Positions 8,628 to 16,411 of a stretch of DNA of 64,000 nt are shown piece by piece. Source of the stretch: an uncultured Bdellovibrionales bacterium (GTDB lineage Bacteria > Bdellovibrionota > FAC87 > UBA2466); contig CALCZU010000080.1 in the NCBI GenBank assembly GCA_937903155.1, forward strand, positions 1-64,000, given 5' to 3'. Within the stretch, counting starts at the first letter, position 1. Every line of letters begins with the position of its first letter. Under the pieces are notes generated by a model. That model worked only from the letters and a program-made list of their open reading frames with translations. It ran no database searches and had not been told where the DNA came from. The position numbers and the translations under genes are program-made.

Positions 8628-9548
8628 ATGAAAACTTCTCTCATTTTGTTTCTTATCAGCGTGAGTTGTGCTTTCGCAAAGCCTCTCAAAGTGATTACCT
8701 CAACAACCGATCTTGCATGGGCCGCAAGAGAAATTGGAAAAGATAAAGTTGACGTCACGGCTTTACTTGCTGGAACAGAAAACCCTCATTACGTCGATAC
8801 GATTCCCGAGTACATTCGCCTCGCTTCGGAAGCAGATGTCGTTTGTATCATTGGCTTAGAACTTGAAGTCGGCTGGATGCCAAAAGTTTTAGCGCGCTCC
8901 GGAAATGCCCAAGTGCAGCCCGGAGGAAAAGGATACTGTGAAACTGGGAAAGCTGTGACGGTGCTCGAAAAGCCGACAGGTCCTGTGGATAGATCCATGG
9001 GAGATATCCATGTGGCAGGTAATCCTCACTTTTGGTTATCGCCCAAAAGTCTTACGGAAGGCAGCCAAGAGGTCTTAAAAGCCTTTGTCCGAGTGGATCC
9101 CGCACACTCCAAAGAGTTCGAGGCAAACTACAAAGCTCTATCGACGAAGCTCGAGGCTCTTCATAAGACAAATCAAGCGAAACTAAAACCCTATCTTGCG
9201 GCGCTCAAAGGGCCCGCCATCATCGAATATCACAAAGAGTTTAGTTACTTCTTTTATGCTTACGAAATTCAGTCGCTCGGAAGTATCGAAGAGAAGCCAG
9301 GGGTGCCTCCTTCTGCAGGACGTATCGCTGAAGTCGCTCTGACCGCAAAATCACAAGGAATCAAAGGCGCAATCGGCGGCGAGTACGCTCCGCACAAGAC
9401 AATGGAACGGTTTAGCGAACTTTCTGGCGTGAAAAGTTTCCAGGTTCCTACGTCCATTCAGCCCAAAGGTCCTTGGAAAGATTATGAATCGCTTCAAACC
9501 AAGTTAGTCGATACAATGATCGAAGCATTCAGCTCTAAATCCAAGTGA
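8628..9548 (+). CDS. znuA: ZnuA/TroA-family metal-binding periplasmic protein
   Basis: 306 residues with AAGGAAAT before the ATG and a signal peptide ending at AFA-KPL. This cluster A-I solute-binding protein shows the expected metal ligands: H54 (ENPHY), H134 (GNPHFWL), H202 (EYHKEF) and an acidic residue near E252 (GGEYAPH). H128 is an extra candidate. It captures Zn2+ or a similar divalent ion for the ABC transporter. The long His-rich loop of many ZnuA proteins is missing, so Mn2+ or Fe2+ cannot be excluded. The stop overlaps the longest open frame of the ATPase gene. Confidence 0.85.
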   Translation: MKTSLILFLISVSCAFAKPLKVITSTTDLAWAAREIGKDKVDVTALLAGTENPHYVDTIPEYIRLASEADVVCIIGLELEVGWMPKVLARSGNAQVQPGGKGYCETGKAVTVLEKPTGPVDRSMGDIHVAGNPHFWLSPKSLTEGSQEVLKAFVRVDPAHSKEFEANYKALSTKLEALHKTNQAKLKPYLAALKGPAIIEYHKEFSYFFYAYEIQSLGSIEEKPGVPPSAGRIAEVALTAKSQGIKGAIGGEYAPHKTMERFSELSGVKSFQVPTSIQPKGPWKDYESLQTKLVDTMIEAFSSKSK

Positions 9549-9559
9549 AGAGAGAGTCT

Positions 9560-10201
9560 ATGGCCAAAGGCAAATCGAATGAAGCCTATTTTGTAAAAGC
9601 TGATAACATTGCATTGAAAACTCCGGATGGAGTCAGGCTTTTCGATAGTCTTTCTTTTGTGTTGCCCCCGGGTGGATTGCTTTTGATTACAGGGCCCAAT
9701 GGATCGGGAAAATCGAGTTTACTCCGATCGATTCTCGGTGTGAATAGTTGGGTGAAGGGAAACGTTTCTAATTCCATTCATCCTAAACACATTGCCGTGA
9801 TTCCCCAACTCCAGAATATGGAATTTCATCTGCCTCTGACCTTGCGTGAGGTGATCGAAATTTCTGAAAATCGAAACGTGAGCACCGAATCTATCGTCGA
9901 ATATGGCCTTTTGTCGCAAGACCTCTTAGACAGGTCTTGGAACACGGCGAGTGGCGGGGAAAGACAGCGAACTCTTTTGACGTGTGCTCTTTTAAAAAAT
10001 CCAAAACTTTTAGTGATGGACGAACCCTTTAATCACTTGGATCATTTCAGCCAAAAAAACATGCTCGAAAGAATTGATAAGTATTTAAGAGAAAAGGGAA
10101 GTGAGGGAGCGGTGATCCTCATCTCGCACTTAGGAATCGATGAGTTAGCTCGCTTCGGTGAAAAAGTAGTTCGAATCGAACTGAGAAGCGGAGAAAAATA
10201 A
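9560..10201 (+). CDS. znuC: ZnuC-like metal ABC transporter ATPase
   Basis: I chose the ATG at 9560 because AAGAGAGAG sits just upstream. A GTG at 9545 overlapping the znuA stop would add five residues. The protein is about 213 residues long. Walker A is GPNGSGKSS, the signature is ASGGERQR, Walker B is LLVMDEP followed by a D-loop NHLD, and the H-loop is ISHLG. It energises import by the permease encoded one base downstream. The ABC signature has SGGE instead of the more common SGGQ, a frequent variant. Confidence 0.87.
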   Translation: MAKGKSNEAYFVKADNIALKTPDGVRLFDSLSFVLPPGGLLLITGPNGSGKSSLLRSILGVNSWVKGNVSNSIHPKHIAVIPQLQNMEFHLPLTLREVIEISENRNVSTESIVEYGLLSQDLLDRSWNTASGGERQRTLLTCALLKNPKLLVMDEPFNHLDHFSQKNMLERIDKYLREKGSEGAVILISHLGIDELARFGEKVVRIELRSGEK

Positions 10202-10202
10202 A

Positions 10203-11051
10203 ATGTTCGCTCTACTTCAAATTTACGCAGTTGCCGTGGGAGCGGGAGTGATCATGGCGCCGACGCTTTCTCTCTTGGGAGCGCAGCTCGCCGCACGCGA
10301 TAAAGCGATGCAAACGCTCTGTGTGGGGCAGGGGGCAACTCTCGGTGTTCTTTTGGGGTTAGGAACCTTAAAGATTTTGGACGCCCCCGATTTAGCGATT
10401 CATTTAGGCCCATTTGTGACGGCGGTTCTTTGTTCGATAGGCACGTACCTTTTCAGTGATCGCATCACAAAAAAACATCAGTCTTCCAAAAATACTTTCT
10501 TCACGGCAATTTTTGCGACTCTTTTAGGAAGTGGGTATCTTGTTTGCGCGATTTTTCCACCCTTAGAAAATCACATGACCCAGGTTTTCTTTGGAGATCT
10601 CGCAACACTCTCGAACTGGGAATCCGTCTTAGCCATGGTAATTGGAATTGTCAGTATGATGATTCTGACCCTTTGGTGGCGCTCGATTTCGTATGAGTCC
10701 TTTCGACTCGCGGTTTTTGGGGGGAGTCACAAAAAGGGAAAGAGCCGAGTCTCAGTGGGATTTGAAATCCTCGCGATTTTGCTGCTCTCTTTCTCGGTAC
10801 AGTTTTTAGGATTTCTGTTTACGATTTCAGCTCTTTTTCTTCCTACGGTGCTCGCGAAACTTTCGGCAAACCGACATTTAAAACAGCATTTGATTTCGAT
10901 TGCGTTGCTCTCAAGCGTTGCGTCGGCGGTGGGCTTTGTTCTGTCTCTGCAGTATTCAAGGCTTCCCACCGTGCCTATGATCTTACTCGTCATGGTTGGT
11001 TTGGGTATTCTTACTTTAGGCGTCGAAAAAATCATTCGCGCTAAAACATAG
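10203..11051 (+). CDS. znuB: ZnuB-like metal ABC transporter permease (ABC-3 family)
   Basis: 282 residues with about eight hydrophobic helices, resembling ABC-3 family permeases for zinc, manganese or iron (GVIMAPTLSLLGAQLAARDKAM near the N-terminus, SFSVQFLGFLFTISALFLPT near residue 200). It follows the ATPase gene by one base, so the two should be translationally coupled. The assignment to zinc rests on the operon and on the ZIP transporter gene nearby. Confidence 0.85.
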   Translation: MFALLQIYAVAVGAGVIMAPTLSLLGAQLAARDKAMQTLCVGQGATLGVLLGLGTLKILDAPDLAIHLGPFVTAVLCSIGTYLFSDRITKKHQSSKNTFFTAIFATLLGSGYLVCAIFPPLENHMTQVFFGDLATLSNWESVLAMVIGIVSMMILTLWWRSISYESFRLAVFGGSHKKGKSRVSVGFEILAILLLSFSVQFLGFLFTISALFLPTVLAKLSANRHLKQHLISIALLSSVASAVGFVLSLQYSRLPTVPMILLVMVGLGILTLGVEKIIRAKT

Positions 11052-11109
11052 CCCGTTGCATTATTTCGTTCCTCTTTGTTTTTTCTGCGTTTCTTCCGAC
11101 AAGAGGAAT

Positions 11110-12822
11110 GTGAAAACCTCTACATTATTTTTACTAGGGCTTATTGTTTTTAACACGCTTCAGCTTTTTGCAGACACGGTAGAAAAAACTACGGTGGTCT
11201 CGGAAGAAGAAAAAGAAGCCGCCAATCTCTATTACATTAAAGGGAAGGAACTTCTTCTCAATGGAAAAGTGGAAGAAGCGATTCCGCTTCTTGAGCGCGT
11301 TTGGAAAACAGACCAAGAAAACCCCTACTTGAATCACCAACTCGCCGAAGCGAATTTACGAGTTTCAAATTACGAAAAAGCTGAAGAATTCGGTAAAAAA
11401 GCGGTCGAAAAAGACGCGAAAAATACGGATTATCGAATGACTCTAGGAGCAATTTACGCTTCATTAAAAAAGTTTCCGGAAGCAAAAGAGCAATATTCCA
11501 AGATTCATGAACTCGAGCCCGAAAATACTCGTGCTCCTCTTTTGATTGCAATTTTAAGTGCAGAGAGCGGTCAGATGGACCAAGCGATCAAAGAGCTCAC
11601 TCAGATTGTCGACGGTGCAGACAGCCACATGGCTCTTTTTTATCGCGCCAAAATTTATATCGAAACAGATAAATTAGATAAAGCAAAAGACGATCTCGAA
11701 AAATGCCTTAGTCTTCGTCCTAGTTTTGTTGAAGCCGGGACTGCTTTAGGACTCATCTACGAACGAAACGGTGAAGTCGACCAAGCAATCAAGGCCTACA
11801 GCCGTATTCAAGGAAGTGGGCAATTTAAAAAGCGCCTTGCTACTTTGTATATCCAAAAAAATGATTTGGATAAAGCGGTTCAAGCGTTGACGGAGTACGA
11901 AGGGGTCGAACCTGACGACTACACCGCGCGTGTGAAACTGGGGCTCATCTACTTCGAAATGAGAAAGCTCGACAAAGCGAGCGAAACGTTTCAAGCCGTC
12001 TTAAAAGAACAGCCTGATTCCGATAGCGTCCGATTTTATCTCGGTTGGACCCTCGAAGAAGATAAGAAATACGACGAGGCTTTAAAACAATTTGCCAAAG
12101 TGAAAAAAGATTCTAACTTTTTTAAAGAAGCTTCCTTGCATAAAGGATACATCTTTAAGGAAACAGGAAAGCTCAAAGAGGGTCTCGAGTTTGCGAGAAA
12201 ACTCATCTTGCAAAATCCTAAAGTAGTGGAGTTTTTTGACCTCGAAGCGTCTCTTTACGATGCTCAAAAAAATTATAAAAAGGCGCTCAGCTCCATTGAA
12301 AAAGGACTCAAACAAAGTCCCGAAGATGAAAAGCTGCTTTATTTCCAAGGCGCTGTTTTTGACAAAGTAAATGAACGTAAAAAAGCAATTGAGACGATGA
12401 AGAAAATCGTCGCAAAGAATCCGAACAATCCCCACGCTCTTAACTTCCTCGGCTATACGTACGCTGAATCGGGGGAGAATTTGGATGAAGCGGAAAAATA
12501 TATTTTACAGGCGATTAAACTGCGTCCTAACGACGGTTTTGTAGAAGACTCGCTGGGTTGGGTCTACTTTAAACGCGGAGAGATGCAAAAAGCGATTACG
12601 CAGCTGGAAAAAGCGGTGGCACTTCAACCTGAGGAGGCCATTATCCTAGAACACTTAGGCGACGCTTACTTAAAAAATAAAGACTTCGTAAAAGCTCAAG
12701 CGACTTATCAAAAAGCGATTGCCTGTTCTGAAAAGAAAGACAAAGAACTCGCTAAAAAATTAACGACCAAACTCGCGTCGATCGAAAAAGAGCGCATTCC
12801 TACAAACGCCGAAGAAAAATAA
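11110..12822 (+). CDS. Exported TPR-repeat protein
   Basis: I prefer the GTG at 11110, preceded by AAGAGG and giving the signal peptide MKTSTLFLLGLIVFNTLQLFA. A TTG at 11056 would add 18 residues and spoil the signal. The mature protein of about 550 residues is built almost wholly from tetratricopeptide repeats (for example LGAIYASLKKFPEAKEQYSK and NPHALNFLGYTYAESGENLD), so it is a periplasmic or outer-membrane-associated interaction scaffold. It follows znuB by about 60 bases and may be read through from the metal operon, but nothing in it suggests metal binding. Confidence 0.8.
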   Translation: MKTSTLFLLGLIVFNTLQLFADTVEKTTVVSEEEKEAANLYYIKGKELLLNGKVEEAIPLLERVWKTDQENPYLNHQLAEANLRVSNYEKAEEFGKKAVEKDAKNTDYRMTLGAIYASLKKFPEAKEQYSKIHELEPENTRAPLLIAILSAESGQMDQAIKELTQIVDGADSHMALFYRAKIYIETDKLDKAKDDLEKCLSLRPSFVEAGTALGLIYERNGEVDQAIKAYSRIQGSGQFKKRLATLYIQKNDLDKAVQALTEYEGVEPDDYTARVKLGLIYFEMRKLDKASETFQAVLKEQPDSDSVRFYLGWTLEEDKKYDEALKQFAKVKKDSNFFKEASLHKGYIFKETGKLKEGLEFARKLILQNPKVVEFFDLEASLYDAQKNYKKALSSIEKGLKQSPEDEKLLYFQGAVFDKVNERKKAIETMKKIVAKNPNNPHALNFLGYTYAESGENLDEAEKYILQAIKLRPNDGFVEDSLGWVYFKRGEMQKAITQLEKAVALQPEEAIILEHLGDAYLKNKDFVKAQATYQKAIACSEKKDKELAKKLTTKLASIEKERIPTNAEEK

Positions 12823-12831
12823 TTTGTAGCT

Positions 12832-12919
12832 GTCATTGCGAGCGTGCGCAGCACGCACGGCAACCTTTGTGTGATGAGCTGGGAAGGTTGCCGCGCGTGC
12901 TGCGCACGCTCGCAATGAC
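12832..12919. repeat. Long REP-like palindrome, probable bidirectional terminator
   Basis: Two 36-base arms (12832-12867 and 12884-12919) are complementary at 35 of 36 positions around a 16-base loop. The outer arm begins GTCATTGCGAGCGTGCGC and the element ends GCAATGAC. Much richer in G and C than its surroundings, it fills the gap between the TPR and ZIP genes and ends two bases from the ZIP stop. The GTCATTGCGAGC...GCAATGAC pattern resembles dispersed palindromic repeats of other bacterial genomes. No second copy is visible here. Confidence 0.8.
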
Positions 12920-12920
12920 G

Positions 12921-13649
12921 CTAGTGCGGGAGGATAAATCCGCTCGCAATACTGATGAGAATTCCAAAAATAAAAGCGGCAAGTCGGACATGTCGGTTTC
13001 CTTCTGGGTGATGGAGCTCGGGCAGTAAATCACATGCCGCAATATAAACGAATGTTCCGCCAGAGACCGCAAGCAGTGCTCCCGAAACATCTGCATAAGG
13101 CGTATTTTTCATCAGTGCGTAAGCCGCCCAAATCCCAAGCGGTCCTGAAATCGAAACCCCGAATAAAAACAGCAAAATCTGATTCTGTCCTTTTTTTGCA
13201 AGGCTCAAAATGGAGGAAAGCGAAATGCCGGCGGGCGCTTTGTGAATCACAATTGCGATAAAGACGAGAGGTCCCAGTTCGGTGGATAGCGCACTTGATC
13301 CCAGCGCAAGTCCTTCGATTAAACCATGGATGGTCAGCCCTAAAAATGCGGCAATTCCGATCGTGTGATAATTGCACCCATGTTCATCGCAAGCATGAAC
13401 CATCACAAAGCGTTCCATGATGAAAAGAATTCCAAATCCCAATAGCACCCAAAGTCCGAAAGTTTTTCCGATCATTTCTGCAGATTCAGGAATCATGTGA
13501 ATAAAAGCCATTCCTAAAAGCAGTCCTGCACCAAAACTAATCAAAACTTTTAAATGCGATTCATTTTTTTTAGGGAAGAGCAGCGGAAAAACTCCACCCA
13601 CAAAGGACGTCAAAAAGATTAGAAATGCATATAGAAAAAGAGAGTTCAT
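12921..13649 (-). CDS. ZIP-family divalent metal transporter
   Basis: 242 residues with eight predicted helices. Helix 4 and 5 motifs of the ZIP family are present: HGLIEGLALGSS (metal-binding His and Glu) and HKAPAGISLSS (second binding site). Between helices 3 and 4 is a short His/Cys segment, MVHACDEHGCNYH, a likely metal-capture loop. The family imports Zn2+ or Fe2+ without ATP. Its ATG overlaps the stop of the upstream gene by four bases, so expression is coupled to the pseudo-peptidase. The nearby ZnuABC-like operon makes zinc the best guess. Confidence 0.88.
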   Translation of the reverse strand: MNSLFLYAFLIFLTSFVGGVFPLLFPKKNESHLKVLISFGAGLLLGMAFIHMIPESAEMIGKTFGLWVLLGFGILFIMERFVMVHACDEHGCNYHTIGIAAFLGLTIHGLIEGLALGSSALSTELGPLVFIAIVIHKAPAGISLSSILSLAKKGQNQILLFLFGVSISGPLGIWAAYALMKNTPYADVSGALLAVSGGTFVYIAACDLLPELHHPEGNRHVRLAAFIFGILISIASGFILPH

Positions 13650-14470
13650 ACGGGGGCGCGTCCTTCTAGCCTTAATATCCTTTGGTAGAGAGAGGGGTTT
13701 ACCATAAAAAAGTCGGCAATGGGATCAAGTGCAAAGGGTGAGGTCAAGAAAAGAGGGTGAAACGCAAAAGCGCACAGAAATGGTGTTCGTTCCCTTCGAC
13801 TCTCCATTTTACGATAAGCCTCTGAAAGCGCCCGGTTTTTTCGCGTATAGCCGACCGAAACTGCGTCCTTTGATGCATTGGCTTCTGAATTCCACAGCAA
13901 GTGAATAGGGAGCCAACTGAGGGGGTAAAAGACGAGCTGTTTTAAAAGAGTCACCGTCGAATAAATTCGTTTATTGCCGGCGTGCTTCATCCAAGTAGGA
14001 CCCTCTAAAAGAAGTAGAAACTGAGTCAGCCAAGAGCGGTTTTGAACTTCCTTCGAGGTGAGTTCTGTCAGAAGTCGAATCGTCACGGCTTCGAGTTCTT
14101 CGCGGCTTAAGGCCTCAAGTAATCCTTCCGAGAAAAGCAGGCTTTTTTGATTCCCGAGAGAGAAAACGCCGGCGTTGAGTCCTGGGCTGGGAATTAAAAA
14201 GATTTTCGGGACGGGAATTTCCAGCCTTTTCACGTAGGCCTGTAAGGGAGTGTAAATTCCTAAGGAATGTTCTTTAAAAAGCGGCGTGAGTTTTAAGCGT
14301 TTCGCCAGTCGGCGGGTCGAGGTTTCTCGAACGTAAAATGCGAAAAGGCAGAAAAGTCCGAGACCGAGATATGTCCCGGTTTCGCTCGCCAAAAAGCCAA
14401 ATGGGAGGGCAAATAAAATTGCACTATAGGCAAAAAACGCAAAACGTCTTAGAATAGGGGAAACGGACAT
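13646..14470 (-). CDS. M48 (HtpX-like) peptidase homologue lacking HExxH
   Basis: Start taken at the ATG at 14470; a TTG one codon upstream is also possible. 274 residues. One or two hydrophobic helices (about 10-48) precede a domain that reads like M48 peptidases (VPKIFLIPSPGLNAGVFSLG, then LLEALSREELEAV). Where M48 enzymes have the zinc motif HExxH after EELEAVLA, this protein has EAVTIRLLTEL (about 127-137). Both histidines and the catalytic glutamate are absent, so it is predicted to be catalytically dead. Its stop overlaps the ZIP start, suggesting a joint role, perhaps as a partner or sensor for the transporter (inference). Confidence 0.65.
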   Translation of the reverse strand: MSVSPILRRFAFFAYSAILFALPFGFLASETGTYLGLGLFCLFAFYVRETSTRRLAKRLKLTPLFKEHSLGIYTPLQAYVKRLEIPVPKIFLIPSPGLNAGVFSLGNQKSLLFSEGLLEALSREELEAVTIRLLTELTSKEVQNRSWLTQFLLLLEGPTWMKHAGNKRIYSTVTLLKQLVFYPLSWLPIHLLWNSEANASKDAVSVGYTRKNRALSEAYRKMESRRERTPFLCAFAFHPLFLTSPFALDPIADFFMVNPSLYQRILRLEGRAPV

Positions 14471-14474
14471 CAAC

Positions 14475-14493
14475 CTAACTTAGCGTAAGTTAG
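14475..14493. promoter_or_regulatory. Perfect 8-3-8 inverted repeat at the start of the pseudo-M48/ZIP operon
   Basis: CTAACTTA-GCG-TAAGTTAG lies four bases upstream of the ATG at 14470 on the minus strand and covers its Shine-Dalgarno region. As DNA it looks like a dimeric-repressor operator; as RNA it could fold and hide the ribosome site. Confidence 0.5.
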
Positions 14494-14519
14494 CGGATTT
14501 TTCCATGAAGTCTTTCTTT

Positions 14520-14548
14520 TTGACTTCAGATGTAAGTTTAAGTTATTT
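14520..14548 (+). promoter_or_regulatory. Candidate promoter of the hot-dog dehydratase pair
   Basis: TTGACT (14520-14525), 17 bases, then TTATTT (14543-14548). Eleven bases separate the -10 from the ATG at 14560, giving an almost leaderless message. No Shine-Dalgarno is visible before that ATG. The -35 lies inside a 6-bp inverted repeat (GAAGTC at 14507, GACTTC at 14522). Confidence 0.4.
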
Positions 14549-14559
14549 CAATACTTTCT

Positions 14560-14961
14560 ATGACTGACCTGCGAGAGAATTTAAAACCTATTGAGTTTGC
14601 CCTTGACGCTTTGACGTCTGAAGATGTGTCAAATTTCGCGGCCGCCACGCATTCCCAATTCTTCCAATCCATTCCTCCTTCCTTTGCGACCCGATTTCGC
14701 AAAGCTGAATTTGAGTGGCTGAATCAATTGAAAGTCGATATGCGAACACTTCTCCACGTCGAGCAGGAGTATGAGTATTTGTCGGCGCTCTTTCTGGGAA
14801 TCCCTTTAAATGTTTCGAGTCGGATTTCGGAATGGAAAGAACGCAGATCAATGACCTTTGTGACGATCGAAACAAATATCTCGCAAACCAACGAAGTCAA
14901 AATTAAATCTTCCACGACATTTCTCCTTCAGAATGCAGAGGGAGGAACTAAAAGTGAGTGA
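14560..14961 (+). CDS. FAS1-like dehydratase-domain protein (non-catalytic hot-dog half)
   Basis: 133 residues. The pattern (IPPSFATRF, then LLHVEQEYEYLSALFLGIPLNVSSRI, and RRSMTFVTIETNISQ) matches the N-terminal half of two-domain MaoC-like dehydratases, in which one hot-dog domain shapes the acyl tunnel and lacks the active site. The next gene encodes the catalytic half, as in mycobacterial HadA/HadB. The stop overlaps the preferred start of that gene. The substrate, presumably a 3-hydroxyacyl thioester, is inference. Confidence 0.72.
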   Translation: MTDLRENLKPIEFALDALTSEDVSNFAAATHSQFFQSIPPSFATRFRKAEFEWLNQLKVDMRTLLHVEQEYEYLSALFLGIPLNVSSRISEWKERRSMTFVTIETNISQTNEVKIKSSTTFLLQNAEGGTKSE

Positions 14962-15349
14962 AAAAGGCGATTTATTAAAGCCGCTTTCTCGAGGCCCGAT
15001 TACGCGTGAACATCTAAAAGCTTATGCTCATGCGGCGCTAGATTTTAACCCCATTCATCTCGAAGAAAAATTTGCAAAAGAAGCTGGCTTTCCTTCCGTT
15101 ATTGTCCATGGAATGCTTTCGATGGCCTACTTAGGGGATCTGATTTGTTTGAATTTTCCTGAGAAAGATTTTCGTCTCAAAAAATTCCGGACGCGTTTTC
15201 GAAAGGTGACATTTCCCGGCGATGTTTTAACCTGTGAAGGCAAAGTAAAGTCTGTCTCACCAGAAGGTGTCATTACCGTTACGGTTTCTGCGAAAAACCA
15301 AAAAAATGAAGTCACGTCCGACGGTGATGCCGAAATTTGTCCCCTGTAA
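14954..15349 (+). CDS. MaoC-like (R)-specific enoyl hydratase/dehydratase, catalytic half
   Basis: Start set at the GTG at 14954, which has GGAGG nine bases upstream and overlaps the previous stop. An ATG at 14933 would add seven residues. About 131 residues form a hot-dog domain with the hydratase-2 motif DFNPIHLEEKFAKEAGF, where the Asp and His of D-x-N-P-I-H are the catalytic pair, followed by VIVHGMLSM. Together with the preceding subunit it should hydrate or dehydrate 2-enoyl/3-hydroxyacyl-CoA or -ACP. Confidence 0.82.
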   Translation: MSEKGDLLKPLSRGPITREHLKAYAHAALDFNPIHLEEKFAKEAGFPSVIVHGMLSMAYLGDLICLNFPEKDFRLKKFRTRFRKVTFPGDVLTCEGKVKSVSPEGVITVTVSAKNQKNEVTSDGDAEICPL

Positions 15350-15424
15350 GTTACTCTGACTCTCTTGATCTCTTCCTCTAAAATATGCTAAATCTCCTTC
15401 TCTAAACGCTGCGAGGGGAGTTTG

Positions 15425-15604
15425 ATGAAGCAGAACCATCTCTATATTGTGAATAAAGAAAACGCGCCTGTGGGACCTATCTCCCGATTAGGTCTTTGGT
15501 ACCGATTTCCAAAGGTGAACCAAACCCGTTTGTATTTGCAGATCGGAATGAAAATAGCGCTTCTTGCGACAGTTATCTATTGCACTAAGAAAATGGGAAT
15601 GTAG
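15425..15604 (+). CDS. Small single-pass membrane protein
   Basis: 59 residues from the ATG at 15425, with GAGGGGAG about 6 bases upstream, a convincing ribosome site. One hydrophobic segment (about 36-53) precedes a CTKK tail. No family recognised. The good ribosome site is the main reason to believe it. Confidence 0.5.
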   Translation: MKQNHLYIVNKENAPVGPISRLGLWYRFPKVNQTRLYLQIGMKIALLATVIYCTKKMGM

Positions 15605-15614
15605 TTAGATAGTC

Positions 15615-15821
15615 GTGGACCTCTTCACTCTCAAACGACTTGCGAAATTTGTGGCCGAACATCGTCTCTCTTCGGGGCAGCTTGCCACCTATCAAGATCT
15701 CGAAAAAGCGGGATTCAGCAAAGAAGAAATTCAGTCCGCAAAAAAGAAAAAGCTCATTGAGGAATTTTTTGTCACGTTAACCAATGGGACGATTATGAAG
15801 GGTTTCAAAGCCACTCAGTGA
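15615..15821 (+). CDS. Small conserved-looking protein of unknown function
   Basis: 68 residues from a GTG at 15615, ten bases after the previous small gene. Charged and helical: KRLAKFVAEHRLSSGQLATYQDLEKAGFSKEEIQSAKKK resembles a small helix-turn-helix or winged-helix unit, but I cannot assign one. It overlaps purN tail-to-tail by seven bases. The ribosome site is poor, so the start is uncertain. Confidence 0.45.
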   Translation: MDLFTLKRLAKFVAEHRLSSGQLATYQDLEKAGFSKEEIQSAKKKKLIEEFFVTLTNGTIMKGFKATQ

Positions 15822-16411
15822 CACAGTTTTTTTATCGCTGAGACATATGTCGCGTGTTCTTGCGGAAGGAGTCTCAGCGTCAGCGTCTCGACTGTATCCT
15901 CTGGATAAATTTGTACTTTAGATTGTGCAACGATGGGACCCGCGTCCATCTCTTCCGTGACAATGTGAACCGTGCAGCCAGTTTCTTTCTCGCCTGCTTC
16001 GAGGGCTTGCTTCTGAGCGTCCATCCCCTTGTATTTTGGAAGCAGAGAGGGATGAATATTTAAAATCTTGCCTGAGAACTCTTGGATAAATTCTTTTCCG
16101 AGAATGAGCATGTAGCCCGCGAGGATAATCCAATCGGGCTCCATCTTTTTTGCAAAGTCGATGAGCTCCTTCTCATATCGAGGTCTATCAAATTTTCCGT
16201 CGGTGAAATATTGGTTCGAGGCGATGACATGTGCCGGAATTTTATGGTCGATAGCGACTTCCAATGCAGGGGCATTTTTTTTATTTGAAACTAACGCCAC
16301 GATTTCGACATTTGTGAGCTGTTTATTTTCGATAGCCGTTGCAATCGCATTGAAATTCGAACCGCGTCCGGATGCAAAGACCAACAGACGAAATTTTTTT
16401 ATATTTTCCAT
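15815..16411 (-). CDS. purN: Phosphoribosylglycinamide formyltransferase
   Basis: 198 residues. Transfers a formyl group from 10-formyl-tetrahydrofolate to GAR, the third step of de novo purine synthesis, in the cytosol. Motifs: the phosphate-binding GRGSN (15-19), NIHPSLLP with N118 and H120, and GCTVHIVTEEMDAGP with the catalytic D156. Its start overlaps purM by 13 bases, the classic purMN arrangement. Confidence 0.95.
   Translation of the reverse strand: MENIKKFRLLVFASGRGSNFNAIATAIENKQLTNVEIVALVSNKKNAPALEVAIDHKIPAHVIASNQYFTDGKFDRPRYEKELIDFAKKMEPDWIILAGYMLILGKEFIQEFSGKILNIHPSLLPKYKGMDAQKQALEAGEKETGCTVHIVTEEMDAGPIVAQSKVQIYPEDTVETLTLRLLPQEHATYVSAIKKLCH

Noticed and set aside
12082..12435. 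Phe-rich open frame opposite the TPR gene
   Set aside because: Phe and Ile richness is the antisense of Lys/Glu-rich TPR helices; no start signal.
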